Shown here piece after piece: positions 1 to 11,756 of a stretch of 64,000 nucleotides of DNA. The position numbers and the translations under genes were made by a program. The notes beneath the pieces were generated by a model, which saw only the letters and a list, made by a program, of their open reading frames with translations, did not search any database and was not told where the DNA came from. The DNA lies in contig JAJEKV010000004.1 in assembly GCA_021234155.1 (NCBI GenBank), positions 10,416,109 to 10,480,108 of the forward strand, written 5' to 3'. The stretch's first letter is position 1; every line of letters starts with the position of its first letter. Source of the DNA: Isoetes taiwanensis (taxonomy: Eukaryota; Streptophyta; Lycopodiopsida; Isoetales; Isoetaceae).

Positions 1-372
1 TATCTTGATTCGAAGGGTTATGTACAATATAGGAGGAGGAGTATAGACGATGTATGGGTGGTTCCCTACAATGCTTTCCTCTTGCACGAGTTGGATTGTC
101 ACATTATGGTAGACATTGCATCAACAGTTCATGTATTCTCTTATCTTTATGGTTATATCTACAAGGGATTTGACAATGCTAATTTTCGGGTATCCCAGAA
201 TAGGCATTCAACTTCTATACCATCATCATTAGGTAATGAACATCAAATAGGCACGGAATCCTCGTCGAAAAACAATGATCAACGAGAAAATACTACTAGC
301 CAACTATCAGGTTCCACACCATCTGAACAAACTACTAGGAGACCTCCTGGGATGAAATACAGGATTACTTGA
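1..372 (+). pseudogene. Helitron replicase, Rep (HUH) domain C-terminal part, copy 1
   Basis: Plus-strand reading continues from outside the window and shows the VVPYN block and the YLYGYIYKGFD block typical of the third conserved Rep motif of plant Helitron replicases, where the catalytic tyrosines of the rolling-circle endonuclease lie. The first usable ATG is at 58, but the reading is open from the window edge, so this is a truncated view and not a gene start. A serine- and threonine-rich linker follows, ending in a TGA at 370-372. The helicase half continues in other frames from about 413. The same block occurs at 13,847-14,218, where the upstream Rep motifs are also present. The family assignment rests on established Helitron motifs; loss of function is inferred from frame breaks. 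Confidence 0.8.
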
Positions 373-412
373 GGGCGCGTTTCTATCAGCAACAGAAGCG
401 GCGTGGAGAACA

Positions 413-1092
413 ATGTCATATGACATAACAAATAAGTCTCCTGCTGTCAAATGCCTATCCCTACATCTGCCACATCTAAACACGAGGTCGTTATTAGATC
501 GATATTTCTTACGACCTCTGAATCTCGAGTTTGATGCCTTTACATATATTCGGTATTATAAACAGACATATATAATCCATCATTGGCTATCGAATATGGA
601 ACTCATTTGGAACAAGAGCGGGAGGGGTTCACGAGGAACGTTGTGAAGAGGAGGGTAAGGCAACCAATTGTATGTAGAATACGATTGCTATTGCCTCGAG
701 TAGGAGAAGCGTTCTACTTGAGACAAATCCTGCTACATCGTCCTGTGAGGACATGGGATGAGCTAAAGATCGTAAATGAACAACAATATGAAACTTACCA
801 ACAAGCTGCAGAGGCAGGAGGGTTACTCGCAGCACATAATGAGGCAGTATTAGTCATAGAAGAAGCTGTTTCTCTATCACTGAGTCCCACACAACTGCGA
901 TTTCTTTTTTCCATGCTACTTCTTGATCAAGGTCCAGCAATAGAGCTATGGAGTAAGTTCAAAATACCAATGAGTATTGATCTGCTAGACGAATATTCAA
1001 ATGACAAGACAATTGCCTTCAATGAATCCCTTCATTTAATCAACAACATTCTAACACAACATAGTACCAACATCATGGCATTTGGTCTCTAA
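413..1092 (+). pseudogene. Helitron replicase, linker between Rep and helicase, copy 1
   Basis: Two overlapping plus-strand frames (413-646, then 583-1092) together cover the region that lies between Rep and helicase in Helitron proteins. The first contains a SPAVKCLSLHLP block resembling the 'PAVQRLQ.HL' region. The second contains R-(I/L)-LLPRVGEAFYLRQILLH followed by RTWDELKIVNEQQYETYQQAA, which resembles the 'FYLR.LL..V.G..S..DLRTV.G..Y.TF..AA' block. The frame switch between them shows at least one indel. The same region is present at 14,260-14,744 in copy 2, where it stops earlier. Function as part of a replicase is family knowledge. This copy is not continuous with the Rep part, so it is called a pseudogene. 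Confidence 0.72.
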
Positions 1093-1119
1093 CTACAACC
1101 TCGTGTTGGAAGAAATGTC

Positions 1120-2558
1120 ATGTATGAATTACAAAAATTTTCTGACCATGGGCAGTACTTAGATAAGGTGACGCAAATGACAAGCATAATGAATAATGAC
1201 CAACAAAAGGTTTACGACTTCATTCGAGAATGGTTAGAATCCACAGAAAGCAACCAACCTTTATTCATCGATGGAAAGGCCGGAAGGGGCAAAACATTCT
1301 TGTTGAATGGCATATGTCTGTCTATACGCGGCAACCAAGGTATAGTACTTCCATGCGGTACGACAGCATTGGCAGGTCTCCAATACCCAGGAGGACGAAC
1401 GGCCCACTCTCTGTTCCAAATTCCTGTGGAAGAAAATAATGCAGCGCTTCACTCAATGATAGAACATGATTTTGGAGCAGTAGAATTGCTCATTGCAACT
1501 AAGGTCATTATCTGGGATGAATTCCCAATGGCAAATAAAGCTGTCATAGAAAGTGCCCATCATTTATTACAAAGACTATGTAGGAACAGTCTTCCCTTTG
1601 GAGGCAAACACTTTATCGGTGCTGGAGATTTTAGACAAGTCGCGCCTGTTGTCAAGGGAGGAGGAAGAAATGCAGCATATAACGCATCCATAAAATCCTC
1701 TCCACTATGGCAAACTTTTCGTATATTCAGATTGGAACAACCGGTACGCAATGCTCGTGACCCCGAACTAATGCATTTTATCGATCGCATCGGAGAGAAT
1801 TGGGAGGAGACCACTGTCTCACTGGATATCTTCAACATAACTACTAGTGTGGAAGATAGCGCTGAATTCCTTTATCCATCCAACGTACTTTGAGATTCAG
1901 ATTCATGCAAGAAACGCAACCTTTTGTCGACGATCAATAAGAGCGTTGATAGTTTTAATGATCGCATTCTTAATAGAGTTCCTAGTTATGATAAATCTTA
2001 TTATAGTCATGGTCACATCACCGAATAAGATGAAATTATACATGACCACCCTTACGCAACATCAGATTTCCTTAATAACTTCACACATTCCGGAATACCT
2101 AACCACGAACTAAAGCTTAAGGTAGGTGCAATATGTCATATTATGAAACGACTAGACATGGAAAAAGGTCTAATGAAAAATGCGAGAGTTATGATCGTAT
2201 CAATGCACGCGAAATTTGTAATGGTAAAAGTATTAGATGAGACGAGTCAAGAAGATGCATGTACATATCCAATCTCTAGAACTGACTTCTTTTATCAACC
2301 GGAGAATCGGCCTTAGACCATTCATAGACGTCAATTACCCCTTCGACTATCATATGCAACCACTTTCAATAGCTGCCAAGGATTGACGTTGGATCGTGTT
2401 GTTATCGAGCTATGTATTGAGGTATTCTATTCGCACATGGCCAGTTATACACCACGCTTACTCGCATGCGAACGAGAGAAGATGCTCTCATCCTACTCTC
2501 ACCAGAGAATATTACGAGGTGCACCAAAAATATTGTCTACAAGGAGTTATTGTGCTGA
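1120..2558 (+). pseudogene. Helitron PIF1-family helicase domain, copy 1
   Basis: A 257-codon open frame (1120-1893) has the PIF1 helicase signatures in order: Walker A GKAGRGKTF near codon 53, GTTALAGLQYPGGRTAH, Walker B IIWDEFPM near codon 130, GDFRQVAPV, and RLEQPVRNARDP. After the stop, the C-terminal helicase motifs continue in other frames: LKLKVGAICHIMKRLDMEKG, IPRT-like sequence, RRQLPLRLSYATTFNSCQG (motif V/VI region) and NIVYKELLC before a TGA at 2556-2558. This is a 5'-to-3' SF1B helicase that would unwind DNA during rolling-circle transposition. The first half is intact, but the second half carries at least two frame breaks and an in-frame stop. Copy 2 (14,960-16,402) is more damaged, so this copy preserves the older state. 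Confidence 0.88.
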
Positions 2559-2854
2559 TGAAGTACGTTTTCCTCAATCTTTTTTCTGTACAGGTCATGC
2601 AAGAAAACGATAAAGAACTAGACTTTTAATAAGGTGCGTCCTCTCCATCTTTTACAGTTATCACAAGCATGCTTTCTTCAACTTTCATTACGGGTTACAT
2701 ACGAAAAAAAATAAAACAATTGGACTTCAAATAAGGTACATCCCCTCCACCTTTAACAGGTACTATTATCTGCCCATATGATACGTGATCTGCTATTTAA
2801 TTACCATGAGATTCCCCTCATTTGTGTTTTATCAAAATGAAAAAATAAAATCCA
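2559..2854. other. Helitron 3' flank, no gene seen
   Basis: AT-rich sequence after the replicase stop. No CTRR end with a preceding hairpin could be fixed here. The same stretch is at 16,403-16,702 with small indels. Confidence 0.5.
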
Positions 2855-3178
2855 TCCATCGCGGTGATGGTTTAGTGGTAAATCCATTGGTTATGGGATG
2901 CCCCCAGCCAGGATCAAAACCCATTGACTAACATCAGATGGTTAAAAAGAGGAAGAAGGAAAAAAAAATATCCATCGCGCTTGTGGCCTAGTGGTTAGGC
3001 TATTGGTTATGGGAAAACGCCACCCAGGCTCAAAACCCACTGATTACCATCGGATGGTGGAAAAAGAAAATGAAAAAATCATCGTGGCTGGCGGTCTAGT
3101 GGTTAAGCCATTGGTTATGGGCAACCCCCACCTAGGCTCAAACCCCACTGACTACCACCGAATGGTGACCAAAAATAG
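2855..3178 (+). repeat. Three tandem tRNA-derived SINE-like modules, copy 1
   Basis: Three consecutive ~105-bp modules each read TCCATCGCG or ATCGTGGC, then an A-box-like TGGCCTAGTGG (best at 2984-2994), the phrase ATTGGTTATGGG, then a B-box-like GGCTCAAAACC (2911-2921, 3027-3037 and 3135-3144), and end in CC(A/G)ATGGT plus an A-rich stretch. A- and B-box spacing of about 40 bp fits an RNA polymerase III promoter of tRNA origin. A further isolated B-box-like GGTTCAAATCC lies at 3307-3317. The modules do not fold into an obvious complete cloverleaf, so they are read as SINE heads, not tRNA genes. The array is present in both copies of the duplication (16,703-17,028). Confidence 0.7.
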
Positions 3179-5655
3179 TTAAATAAAAAAAATGCAAAAT
3201 ATGCCACAATAACAAAGTGGGAATCCCATGGTGATTAAAAATCCCATGGTGATTAAAAACAGCTTTCACGTATCATATGGACACATGAACACAAGGCAAT
3301 AGAGTGGGTTCAAATCCCATATGTTCGTGAATAAGAGAAATGTTCGCGACAAATAAGCGGATCATATATAGCGGCAACCACGAGGTTCTCTTAACCCTTA
3401 TATAAATTTCCATCCATTTTTGGACTGTTAAGTATGTTCCTGCCTGATTCAACTGTTCTTCAGATCGGATTGATGCTCGTCTCCGATCCTTCCTTCAGAT
3501 CCTTCTTTATTGTTTGATCTGCGACCGCCTGCTGATTCTTCTTCGATATTCCTTTTTTTCGGTAAACCCTTAGTCAATTTCTCCTGATGCGGCAACTATA
3601 TGACCATATCATTGTGCCTTTATTATCGAAACATCAAGTCTCATACTTACAAATTCATCCATTCCAAATTTACATAAGTCTACCCTGCAAGAGTGAGTTG
3701 ACGAAGAGAAATGTTCGCAGCGGCCAAGGCCGCCGCGATAAATTTCTTGTAATACAACAAGGCCGCCGCGATAAATTTCTTGTAATACAAAATAAGTTTC
3801 CAAATTCTCGCCATTCTGCGAATAAGATAACCTCTCCTGTTTAAGTTTGTTTGCTGCATGGTTTTTGTTTTTTTAATCCAAATGAATAGTTTTTTTTCAA
3901 TCCAAATGAATAGTGTTTTCTATGATTTGGTTTGAATGGTTATGAACCATAATGTTTGCAATAAAGGGGTTTTTTTTAACCATTCTATATTTATATACTT
4001 ACCATCTGGGGTTTTTTTCACCATTATCTGGGGCAAAATACATACTTTAGGAGTTAAATTAGCTTCCAAAGATTAGTATACTAGGGATGTTTTTGGCCAC
4101 CCTTCGAAGCAGACGTCCATAGCCCCTTATTACTAAGTGCATTCCCTGGGGGCGTGCCTCGAGTGACCACTACCACACGCACCATAGATTAGGACCTTTG
4201 CGCCTGATGGCTGAGTGTTGTGTACCTAGAGTCTTAGAGTTTGTCATGCATATATTTTTAGCATATAATATTAGGTACATAGATTTAGGTCTCAGCTTTA
4301 TTGATTTAGGGACGTGCTCCACGGGTGTTGGAGGATCAGACAAACATTGACAGCCATCCCCAGGTTGCCAATCAAATCAGAGGACAGGTGGTTTTTTGTT
4401 TATGAGGGTTGTTCACACACCCTCGACCCTAGAGAGGGTTATATGGGTTTGTTGTTGAATGGTGCACAGAAGCTCCAGAAGAACAACCATCCTGAGGTAT
4501 CTTGGGTTGCTCGTCGGCCAGGTGCACGCAGGACACGACCAGTTGATCTTGAGAATACAGGAGAGGGAGAGGCGTCGAGCTTGCGGACAAGCGAGGTGCG
4601 CTAGGCCAGAGTATCTTGTCGTCCAGTAGGATATTCATTACAGGGCGAGGCTGCAGAGACAGGTCATGGCCGAGTGGGAGAGGAACACGAGGGTGTACTC
4701 TCCTCAGAAGTTAGCTCAGAGATACCCATGGGGGAGGGGGGGGACAGTGGATAGCAGACCGTATTCAGGCTCTAATGCAGATACGAGATGAACATGCAGA
4801 GGCTCATTTTCGTAGACACAGAGTAGACTCCACGTAAAGTTGGGGGGTTTCCAGTGGAGTCCAACCCAAATCGGGTGCCAAAACGACCATCGAAAAAAAA
4901 AAGAGAAAAATAGCTTCCAACACTAGAAAATGCCTCCCTCTTATAGAAGTATAGCCGGAGCCTCATCTGCAAGGCAATGACATCACAAAAAAAAGCTTCT
5001 CCCAAGATGCAAACTACAAGCAAAATCCAAATGCGAAAGTTTGTGAGGACAAACATGGGAAGACGAAGGCAAGGGCAAGGAACAAGAATGGAGAAGCAGA
5101 GGATCAAGGCCAAAAGCATAGAAGGAGAGACTTTTCACCACAAAGGATCGATCTCCGACCAAGCCAGGGAAAACTATTGATACATCAAATTTTGATGAGG
5201 TAGAGGTTCTATGTGGATAGGTTAGAATTGCAAGAAAGGCTGTAGACCTGGTAGGGTTAGTGTGCTAAAAAGAAAACTAGCAAAAAGGCGCAACAGGAGG
5301 CTTGGGCAGTTTTAGGCCAGATCTACATTGATTAGGTTAGACTGATTAGGAAAACATTTACTAGACAAATTACTATTGAAGCAATATTCAAACTGGGCAT
5401 CTACATCTTAAAGGCCAGATTAAAGCCATTATGCTAGCCACGAAATAGAATATGTGTTAATAGTAGGGAAATGCAATCTTATTTTATGCATGTTTTGGTT
5501 TTTTTGTTGTTGTTAGATTTTGCTGCTTCTCTTAAGATACCAGCACTTTTTGGATGGGTTGGCTACTAGTTTGTTGTATCCTGTATTAGCGTTAGAGCTT
5601 TTACAGAATTTCGTTATACGCCATTATCTTATAATTTATTGACGAAAATGGTTGT
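3179..5655. other. Non-coding stretch with small tandem duplications
   Basis: No convincing gene. At 3,725-3,792 a 33-bp unit (AAGGCCGCCGCGATAAATTT core) is tandemly doubled, whereas copy 2 has one unit. At 3,229-3,258 a unit reading ATCCCATGGTGATTAAAA is doubled, again single in copy 2. Short open frames at 4,314-4,604 and 4,977-5,180 have no recognised domain and are not preserved in copy 2. Confidence 0.5.
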
Positions 5656-5656
5656 T

Positions 5657-5746
5657 AATGAATCACAATTGTATATCTAATAACATTAAAAGGAGGAATA
5701 TAATGAATCACAATTGTGTATCTAACAACATCAAAAGAAGGAACAT
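5657..5746 (+). repeat. 45-bp tandem pair (15-codon repeat)
   Basis: Two adjacent 45-bp units starting AATGAATCACAATTGT differ at a handful of positions. They lie in frame inside a 63-codon open frame (5652-5843) and encode MNHNCISNNIKRRNI twice with one I/V change. The pair is kept in copy 2 at 20,777-20,866. Coding status is unknown. Confidence 0.75.
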
Positions 5747-7375
5747 CTTGTTATTTGGAAGAGTGAGCAGTAATTCACAGGAAATTGCGGGGTCAAAGAT
5801 GTTGCTTGTCCAGTTCAATTACATAACCACAATGCTTCCTTAACAGAAAACATGTTTATCAAGTTACAAAATTGCGTCATTATTGTTCAATGAGTATACT
5901 TTATTATGAAAAACTTATTCCACAAGAACTTTGCTTCCCTTCTACATTTGCTAAACCATCTTATCTTCCAGAAAACTTTTCCTACCCACCATTTAGTGAT
6001 GCAAAAGTTAAAAAGCTAGTCTCCATTGTTTTTCCAGCATTTGTGATCTTTGAGATCAACAATATACCATCTAAAGTCAAATAATATATAATAAGTCAAC
6101 ATAAATCCAATGCCACGCGTAAAGCAAATGCATGGTTTGGATGTTCTTTACCTTTACAATAAAATTACTTCGCCAGCATGCATCCGTGCATCCAGATACG
6201 CATTAAAATCAATTTGTAGAATTGGAAAATGTAGTGCTTTGGGTCCATATTGTGACTCGTTTTCTTTCCTCGTTTTTCAAAAATGCCTAGGATGTTGACA
6301 TAAGCAAGGCTATATTCGTACAACATTTATTGGCCCAAAAGTTACTTCTCTTTTGACAAAAGAGATGTTGTTCTTTTGTTGTAAATGTTTTTTTTTTTTT
6401 AAAATAAAGAACAATTTTTTTGTATTTATGTATAAGAAGAAAAGTACATCGACGTCTTCATCCTCTTAAGTGTAGAAGCTTATTTGATGCTCTGCTCTGG
6501 TAGCTGATAAGAAACATTAAGCACAGAAAAAAAAAAAAAAAAAAAAACTTTCCACATCGAAACCAAAGTTTACAGGATGAACCAAAGGTCAAAAATCCCG
6601 AAATGAATCTTATTTTGAAGAGCATACAGATAACCTGAATGCCTGAAATTATATGAAAGTTGCATGACAGATTGTCAATATGACAGCATTCCAATAGAAT
6701 ATAAGCCAAGCATATCAGTACGTGATGAAGCGCAAGCTCAAACATGATAGTATTTGAGCAACTAATTCCGATGTGAATGGTATCAAGATATCTTGGCATC
6801 AGTACCAAAATTTCACTCAATCTTCAATAATTGCGTGGCATTCTCAAGCATAATAAACAGGGTTGCATATTAAACGGGAGTGCTGCAACACTCCCGTTTG
6901 AAGATTCCCTTCTAAAAAACATATTAGTTATTTGAAATGGCCATTTTGTAGGTTAAGTCCATAAATTCATGGTGATTACAATTTAATATGTGTTATTTTA
7001 CCCCCCTCCTCCCCCTTTTTACCAATTTGTGTCAACATATCAAATATTTGAAATGGCAATTTTAGGGGTTAAGTTCAAAACGTTAAGGTGATTATGATTT
7101 ATTATATGCTATTTCAACTACATTTATATTTTTTCCCACCAGGTTATTGTGAACTCACGAAAAAAAAGAGGTTTTATTTGTAATAGATCATAGGTTAAAT
7201 TACAACATTAAATAGAAAGTGCAAGATGTGATCACACAGGTTAAATTATGAACATTAAACAGAAAGTGCAAGGTGTGAGAAAGAAGTAAACATAAAGTTT
7301 TGTGGTGTGATGAAGAAGTAAGTCACCAAGACATGCCAAATCTGTCTAGGGAGGTTGCCTGTGCACTCTTACGTT
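5747..7375. other. AT-rich region, no recognised gene
   Basis: Contains a small open frame (5872-6084, 70 codons) conserved in copy 2 (20,992-21,204) but without a recognisable domain, a poly(A) run near 6,527-6,547, and several A/T homopolymers. The open frames are short and the base composition does not change, so I see no supported gene. Confidence 0.5.
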
Positions 7376-7612
7376 TATGTTATTCCAGAATAGAACCTTG
7401 CACACTATTATACTATTACCGAATAGAACCTTGCATACTTAGTGTATTCCAGAATACAAACGTGCACTCTTATTGTATTTTGAAATACAAATGCGCACTC
7501 TTATTGTATTCCAGAATATAAACGTGCACCCTTATTGTATTCCGGAATACAAACGTGCACTCTTAGTGTATTCCGGAATACACACACTCTTAATGTATTC
7601 TGAAATACAAAT
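7376..7612 (+). repeat. Palindrome-containing ~35-bp minisatellite, copy 1
   Basis: About seven imperfect units of roughly 35 bp. Each combines a palindrome of the form GTATTCCGGAATAC (variants TTCCAGAATA, TTTTGAAATA) with a spacer AAACGTGCACTCTTATT. Every unit can form a short hairpin on its own. The array is open in two frames, but that follows from the period and is not evidence of a protein. Preserved nearly unchanged at 22,494-22,731. Confidence 0.85.
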
Positions 7613-8193
7613 CCCTTGCACTCATTCTTATCTTGTTAATGTTTGCACTCATTATTTATCTTGTTAAATGTCTGGCTATCAATTTTGTATTTTATGAAAC
7701 ATATCGTGAAGGCTTTTAAGTTGCCAATTGAGATGCCTCTTAAGTTTAGGATCAACAAAAGAAAATATATCATATGTCTAGTTATCTGAACACTATCTTT
7801 GCACATGACAGTATTGCTAAACATGGGTAAGTGTTATTCAAAAGTCTATTTGTACGGCGTATTTGTTAAAACTAGACTATCATATGATTTATGCGTTTAT
7901 AATAAGGATGACCTTATGTTGATCTGTACCCAGAGAGAATATTCTTAATACACCATGTCATTAAAATGTTTATGTAGACATGTAACAGACCTGGGCACTT
8001 GATGGGCCAGTATATGTACTTATGTATGTATGTACACATGTATCCAGTATGAGTTCAGGGTTTTGTGATCTGATCAGGCCGAAACTCATCCGTATACAAA
8101 AGTTATGACAGAAATAGTGATGCTGAGTCAGAATTGACTGCACTATATATGTTCTTCTGCAGTTCGATTCTTGGAGTTTAGAAGACGATCTTT
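7613..8193. other. End of duplicated block, no gene seen
   Basis: AT-rich with a TATG/TACA microsatellite near 8,018-8,042 that is longer in copy 2. The block ends with CTTCTGCAG followed by TTCGATTCTTGGAG and GAAGACGATCT. The CTGCAG resembles a 3' splice site. The two copies diverge right after it. Confidence 0.5.
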
Positions 8194-8435
8194 GGAGGCT
8201 GCCACCTCACCTGATCCTTCAGTACATCGTCAAGCAGGTTTTTGTGCTGCTCTCAAATGCCTCTTGTTAAGCTCACTCAATAGGCAGCGCCCCATTTTCT
8301 ACTGCAACCCGAATGCCAGCGTCAGTGCATTCGGCCTCCAGACCTGCCTCCTCATGGAATGCCAATTCGTCCCCTCAGATGCACATGCTGCTCTTGAAGA
8401 CATGGTACGCTCAGGATTTCTCATTGACGCTCATT
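8194..8435 (+). pseudogene. Fragment of a gypsy accessory protein gene (copy of 36,150-36,400)
   Basis: An open frame (8171-8452) contains about 66 residues with GFCAALKCLLLSSLNRQRPI, then F(Y/H)CNPNASVSAFGLQTCLLM, then ALEDMVRSGFLIDA. The same protein segment occurs in accessory gene B of the Ty3/gypsy element at 36,198-36,395. Codon comparison by eye over 66 codons gives about 26 synonymous codon changes and 7 amino-acid changes, with no indel and no stop. The fragment begins immediately after the duplication breakpoint and ends where a different repeat begins at 8,436. It is therefore a remnant of a related but older gypsy element, or a captured exon. The protein family is not recognised. 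Confidence 0.75.
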
Positions 8436-8921
8436 TCTGGATAAAGGATTGATCACAATTTGTCTGCTCTATTTGAAACGAATTTGCAAGGCAGGATTCA
8501 TGGGCCGGGATCACGGCGCCTCTTCTGATTGAAGCTTTGATTTGCTCCGGATAGAGTTTGATGCCTCAGTTCAGATAAATATCAATCTGATTAACATATC
8601 TGTTTAATTTCTTCAAGGATTTCGAAAGCTCCATGATCAATATGGGCAATATTAGCCCTCTTACTAGATCGGATGGAGAGATCTGACTGAGCTGCAAAAG
8701 CGTTAATACTTGAAAGTCATTTCTATATTAGTATCTTTCTGATTCAAAGGGACGGATGATTTGGGCAAGGGATTTGCGCTCATTTATCTGCCTAGCCAGT
8801 TCACTGGTCGATTTGGGTGCCCACTTCACTGCCCAGCTAGTTCACAGGTCGATTTGGGCGAGGGAATTGCGCGAGTTCACAATCCAATCAGTTCATATCA
8901 CTGCATGTTTGCAGGCTCTTG
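8436..8921 (+). repeat. ~0.5-kb direct repeat, left copy
   Basis: Matches 10,468-10,983 from TCTGGATAAAGGATTGATCA through GCAGGCTCTTG. It lacks about 37 bp present in the right copy near 10,780-10,817. Many differences fall at CAG/CTG. It lacks TG...CA ends, a primer binding site or a target duplication that would make the pair LTRs. Confidence 0.8.
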
Positions 8922-8924
8922 CGC

Positions 8925-9151
8925 TAGAGGACGGTCAGCTTGCTTACGAAGGCTTATAATTACGAGGAAGAAGATGAAGAAGGGAGTGGCGGTGGCAATG
9001 CTTCACCCTCTGTTGACAATGACGAGGAAGATAACTCAAGCATTACCTCAAGTGCAGTGAAAGAAGTGAAGGTGATGAAGATGACATAAACGAATATGAT
9101 GATGTGCTAGATCCCTCCCTCATCACTCCTCACACTTTTGCACATAGCTGA
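8925..9151 (+). pseudogene. Acidic C-terminal protein tail, family uncertain
   Basis: The plus strand reads a strongly acidic, serine/glycine-rich segment (YEEEDEEGSGGG, then DNDEEDNSS) followed, after one frame change near 9,057, by SEGDEDDINEYDDVLDP and a TGA at 9149-9151. Such tails are common at the C-terminus of plant hAT-type transposases and some nuclear proteins, but no diagnostic hAT dimerisation motif is visible upstream. It is therefore recorded as a broken coding remnant only. Confidence 0.4.
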
Positions 9152-10467
9152 GTCTTAGGAAAAGATTGTTAATTTCGCATGTGAATATGAAGATTTTATC
9201 TTCAATTTTTGAAAATACTACAATCTCACATGAGACTTCACTTCAATTTTTTGTTAGAAGTTATATTCCCTTAAATTGGACGTTCTCTCTAAAAACATAC
9301 TTCAAGAAAATTGTAGTTGCAAGGAAAAGTGTCACTTTGGCATAGTCAATTCTATCTTTGCACAAAAAAAGTAGTGATTTTGGGAAGGAGGGGGGGAGGG
9401 GGATGTCAAAATACAATTTTATGTCCTTTTTTTCCCTCATTTTAGCCCCCTTTTGTAAAAATGGGAATCTTTGAGGAATAATCCTTTTGCTCCCGTTTGA
9501 TGATTTGCTCCCCGTAATAATGCGCAATAGTGTTTGATTTAGGATTGCCACATGTGCGACATACGCTTTTTCTCGACTTGAAGAACTCTAATGTCGCCTT
9601 TCGTTCTTTGGAGGCCTCTTGATTATGCTTATAGAAAGAGAGATTAACATCTTGAAAAGCACGCAACTAAATACATGCAAAGATAGCAACATAAAGATTG
9701 ACATTCATGCATATTTTAAGCAGCAAAAAGCTTCAACATACAGTAAATTGCAATCTAGATCTATGTGCGACAAAGAAGCTAATTTCGACCTTAGAAAGAA
9801 TATTTTTTTGTCGTTAAGGTTCTTAAAGAGCTCCAATTTCAGTGATCAAGACATCAAATCTATGAATTGAAGCTTTCTATGCCTTCGAATCGAGTTGGAT
9901 CCAAAAAAAGAAGGAATATTAGTGCAATTTTGGACCATAAAAGCATAGGCAAAAACATAAATGCAAAAGACTTGTGCATTTAGAAGAAAGAAGCATGGGT
10001 TCATTTAATGCAATACAACCAGAAAGGAAAAATAGCCCAAACAGCATCCGCCCCCCTCCCTCGAAGCGATCAAATTATATAGGCCCGAATTTATTTAGAG
10101 TCCCGAGAATGGAAACGTCCCCAATTTTTCCTCCTATGGAAGCCTCCCCATCTTTCCCAAGAAAGCCTGGAAAGGTTTCCACGTTGCTAACTTGGAGAGG
10201 TCTCCAAGAAACTAACTTGCGGAGGTTTCCATAAAATTCCAGAATATATTTTACTAGTATATGATCTATGTTTTTTGATCTATAATAGCAGCTATTCATA
10301 ATGAACCTAAAATTAATTTCTACGGCTAGATTTAATCCCTTCTTTTTTTTCGTATGCATTTTCTAATTCTGTTCTATATTTCTTTTTTCAGTTCTAATTC
10401 TGTTCAGCCTCCCTTGTTCGGGAAAATTCAGTTTGGTCACAGTCCTATGGCGAGTGCCGATAGGAAA
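9152..10467. other. No gene supported
   Basis: AT-rich with homopolymer runs. Open frames on both strands are under 100 codons, overlap each other and show no domain. A patch at 10,100-10,230 repeats the words GGTTTCC and GGAAAC but has no regular period. Confidence 0.5.
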
Positions 10468-10983
<516 letters not shown>

Positions 10984-11756
10984 ACTCTCTACGAAATATT
11001 TTTCAAGTGATTCTTAATTTATCTGCACACATGAATTCCTCAAATCAAGGTGCCTCCTTAACTCAAGATCTAGATTTCTTTCATTTTTCTTTGCGACTCT
11101 CCATGCCATTGTGCATGCTTCATTGGTAGGGCCCCCACAAAAGACAAGATTGAGTCTTGCTAACATGCCTGTTATAACATGGTTTTAATCCAGAAATTTA
11201 AGAGTTTTAAATTTGTCCAATTCGTAATGGATTTCCTACCGGATTAACACTGGATTTTGGAATTGGATTTGTTGGAATTGGATTTGTTGGAATTGGATCT
11301 GCTATTATCGTGCCTCGCTTGGAGGGAATTCTTTTTGAAAACTTCCCCGTAGTTATCTACACATATATAATTCATTTCCCTTAGATTCGATTCTTTTATG
11401 CTCATTACAATTTACTGACACGTAGCTATCTTTTTCCTGGGTACAAAATACCGGTGGAGTTTTCAGGTTGAGATTTGGGTGTTCAGGGAGAACTCACAAA
11501 CAGCAAGAAATCTACGAGCCATGGACACCACAAAACAGTATATACACAAAAAAAAAAAAAATCTAATTTGCTTTCCGAATCAAAACAAAGCGCCGGGCAA
11601 GCCCGCTATTTCTCAGGATCCCTTTCTTTTTTGCCCTCTTTTTCTTGCAAGAATCTCTTTCTTTGCTCTGCTTTTCTTTCTCAAATCCCTATTTTTTAAG
11701 ATATTTACAGACGGATTTGTGCTTTGCAGATCAAATATAAAGAACGAATATGAAAA
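10984..11756. other. No gene supported; upstream flank of Helitron copy 2
   Basis: AT-rich. A short tandem phrase, TTGGAATTGGATTTG, is repeated at 11,254-11,300. No recognisable Helitron 5' TC end could be placed with confidence. Confidence 0.45.

Larger units (their letters stand above)
1..8191 (+). repeat. Segmental duplication, copy 1 (Helitron region)
   Basis: This block is repeated almost collinearly at 13,847-23,311. It begins before the window and ends at the shared sequence GAAGACGATCT, after which the two copies have unrelated sequence. It carries the C-terminal part of a Helitron replicase, three tRNA-like SINE modules, a 45-bp tandem pair and a palindromic minisatellite. Copy 1 has two small tandem duplications that copy 2 lacks (near 3,229-3,258 and 3,725-3,792). 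It lacks about 95 bp present in copy 2 at 17,426-17,521, and it lacks the LINE insertion of copy 2. Seen directly by comparing the two stretches. Whether the unit is one large Helitron, a nested insertion or an ordinary segmental duplication is not resolved. Confidence 0.93.

Noticed and set aside
2855-3178. Functional tRNA genes
   Set aside because: A- and B-box-like sequences are present, but no acceptor-stem pairing or anticodon arm could be built; the modules are better read as SINE heads.
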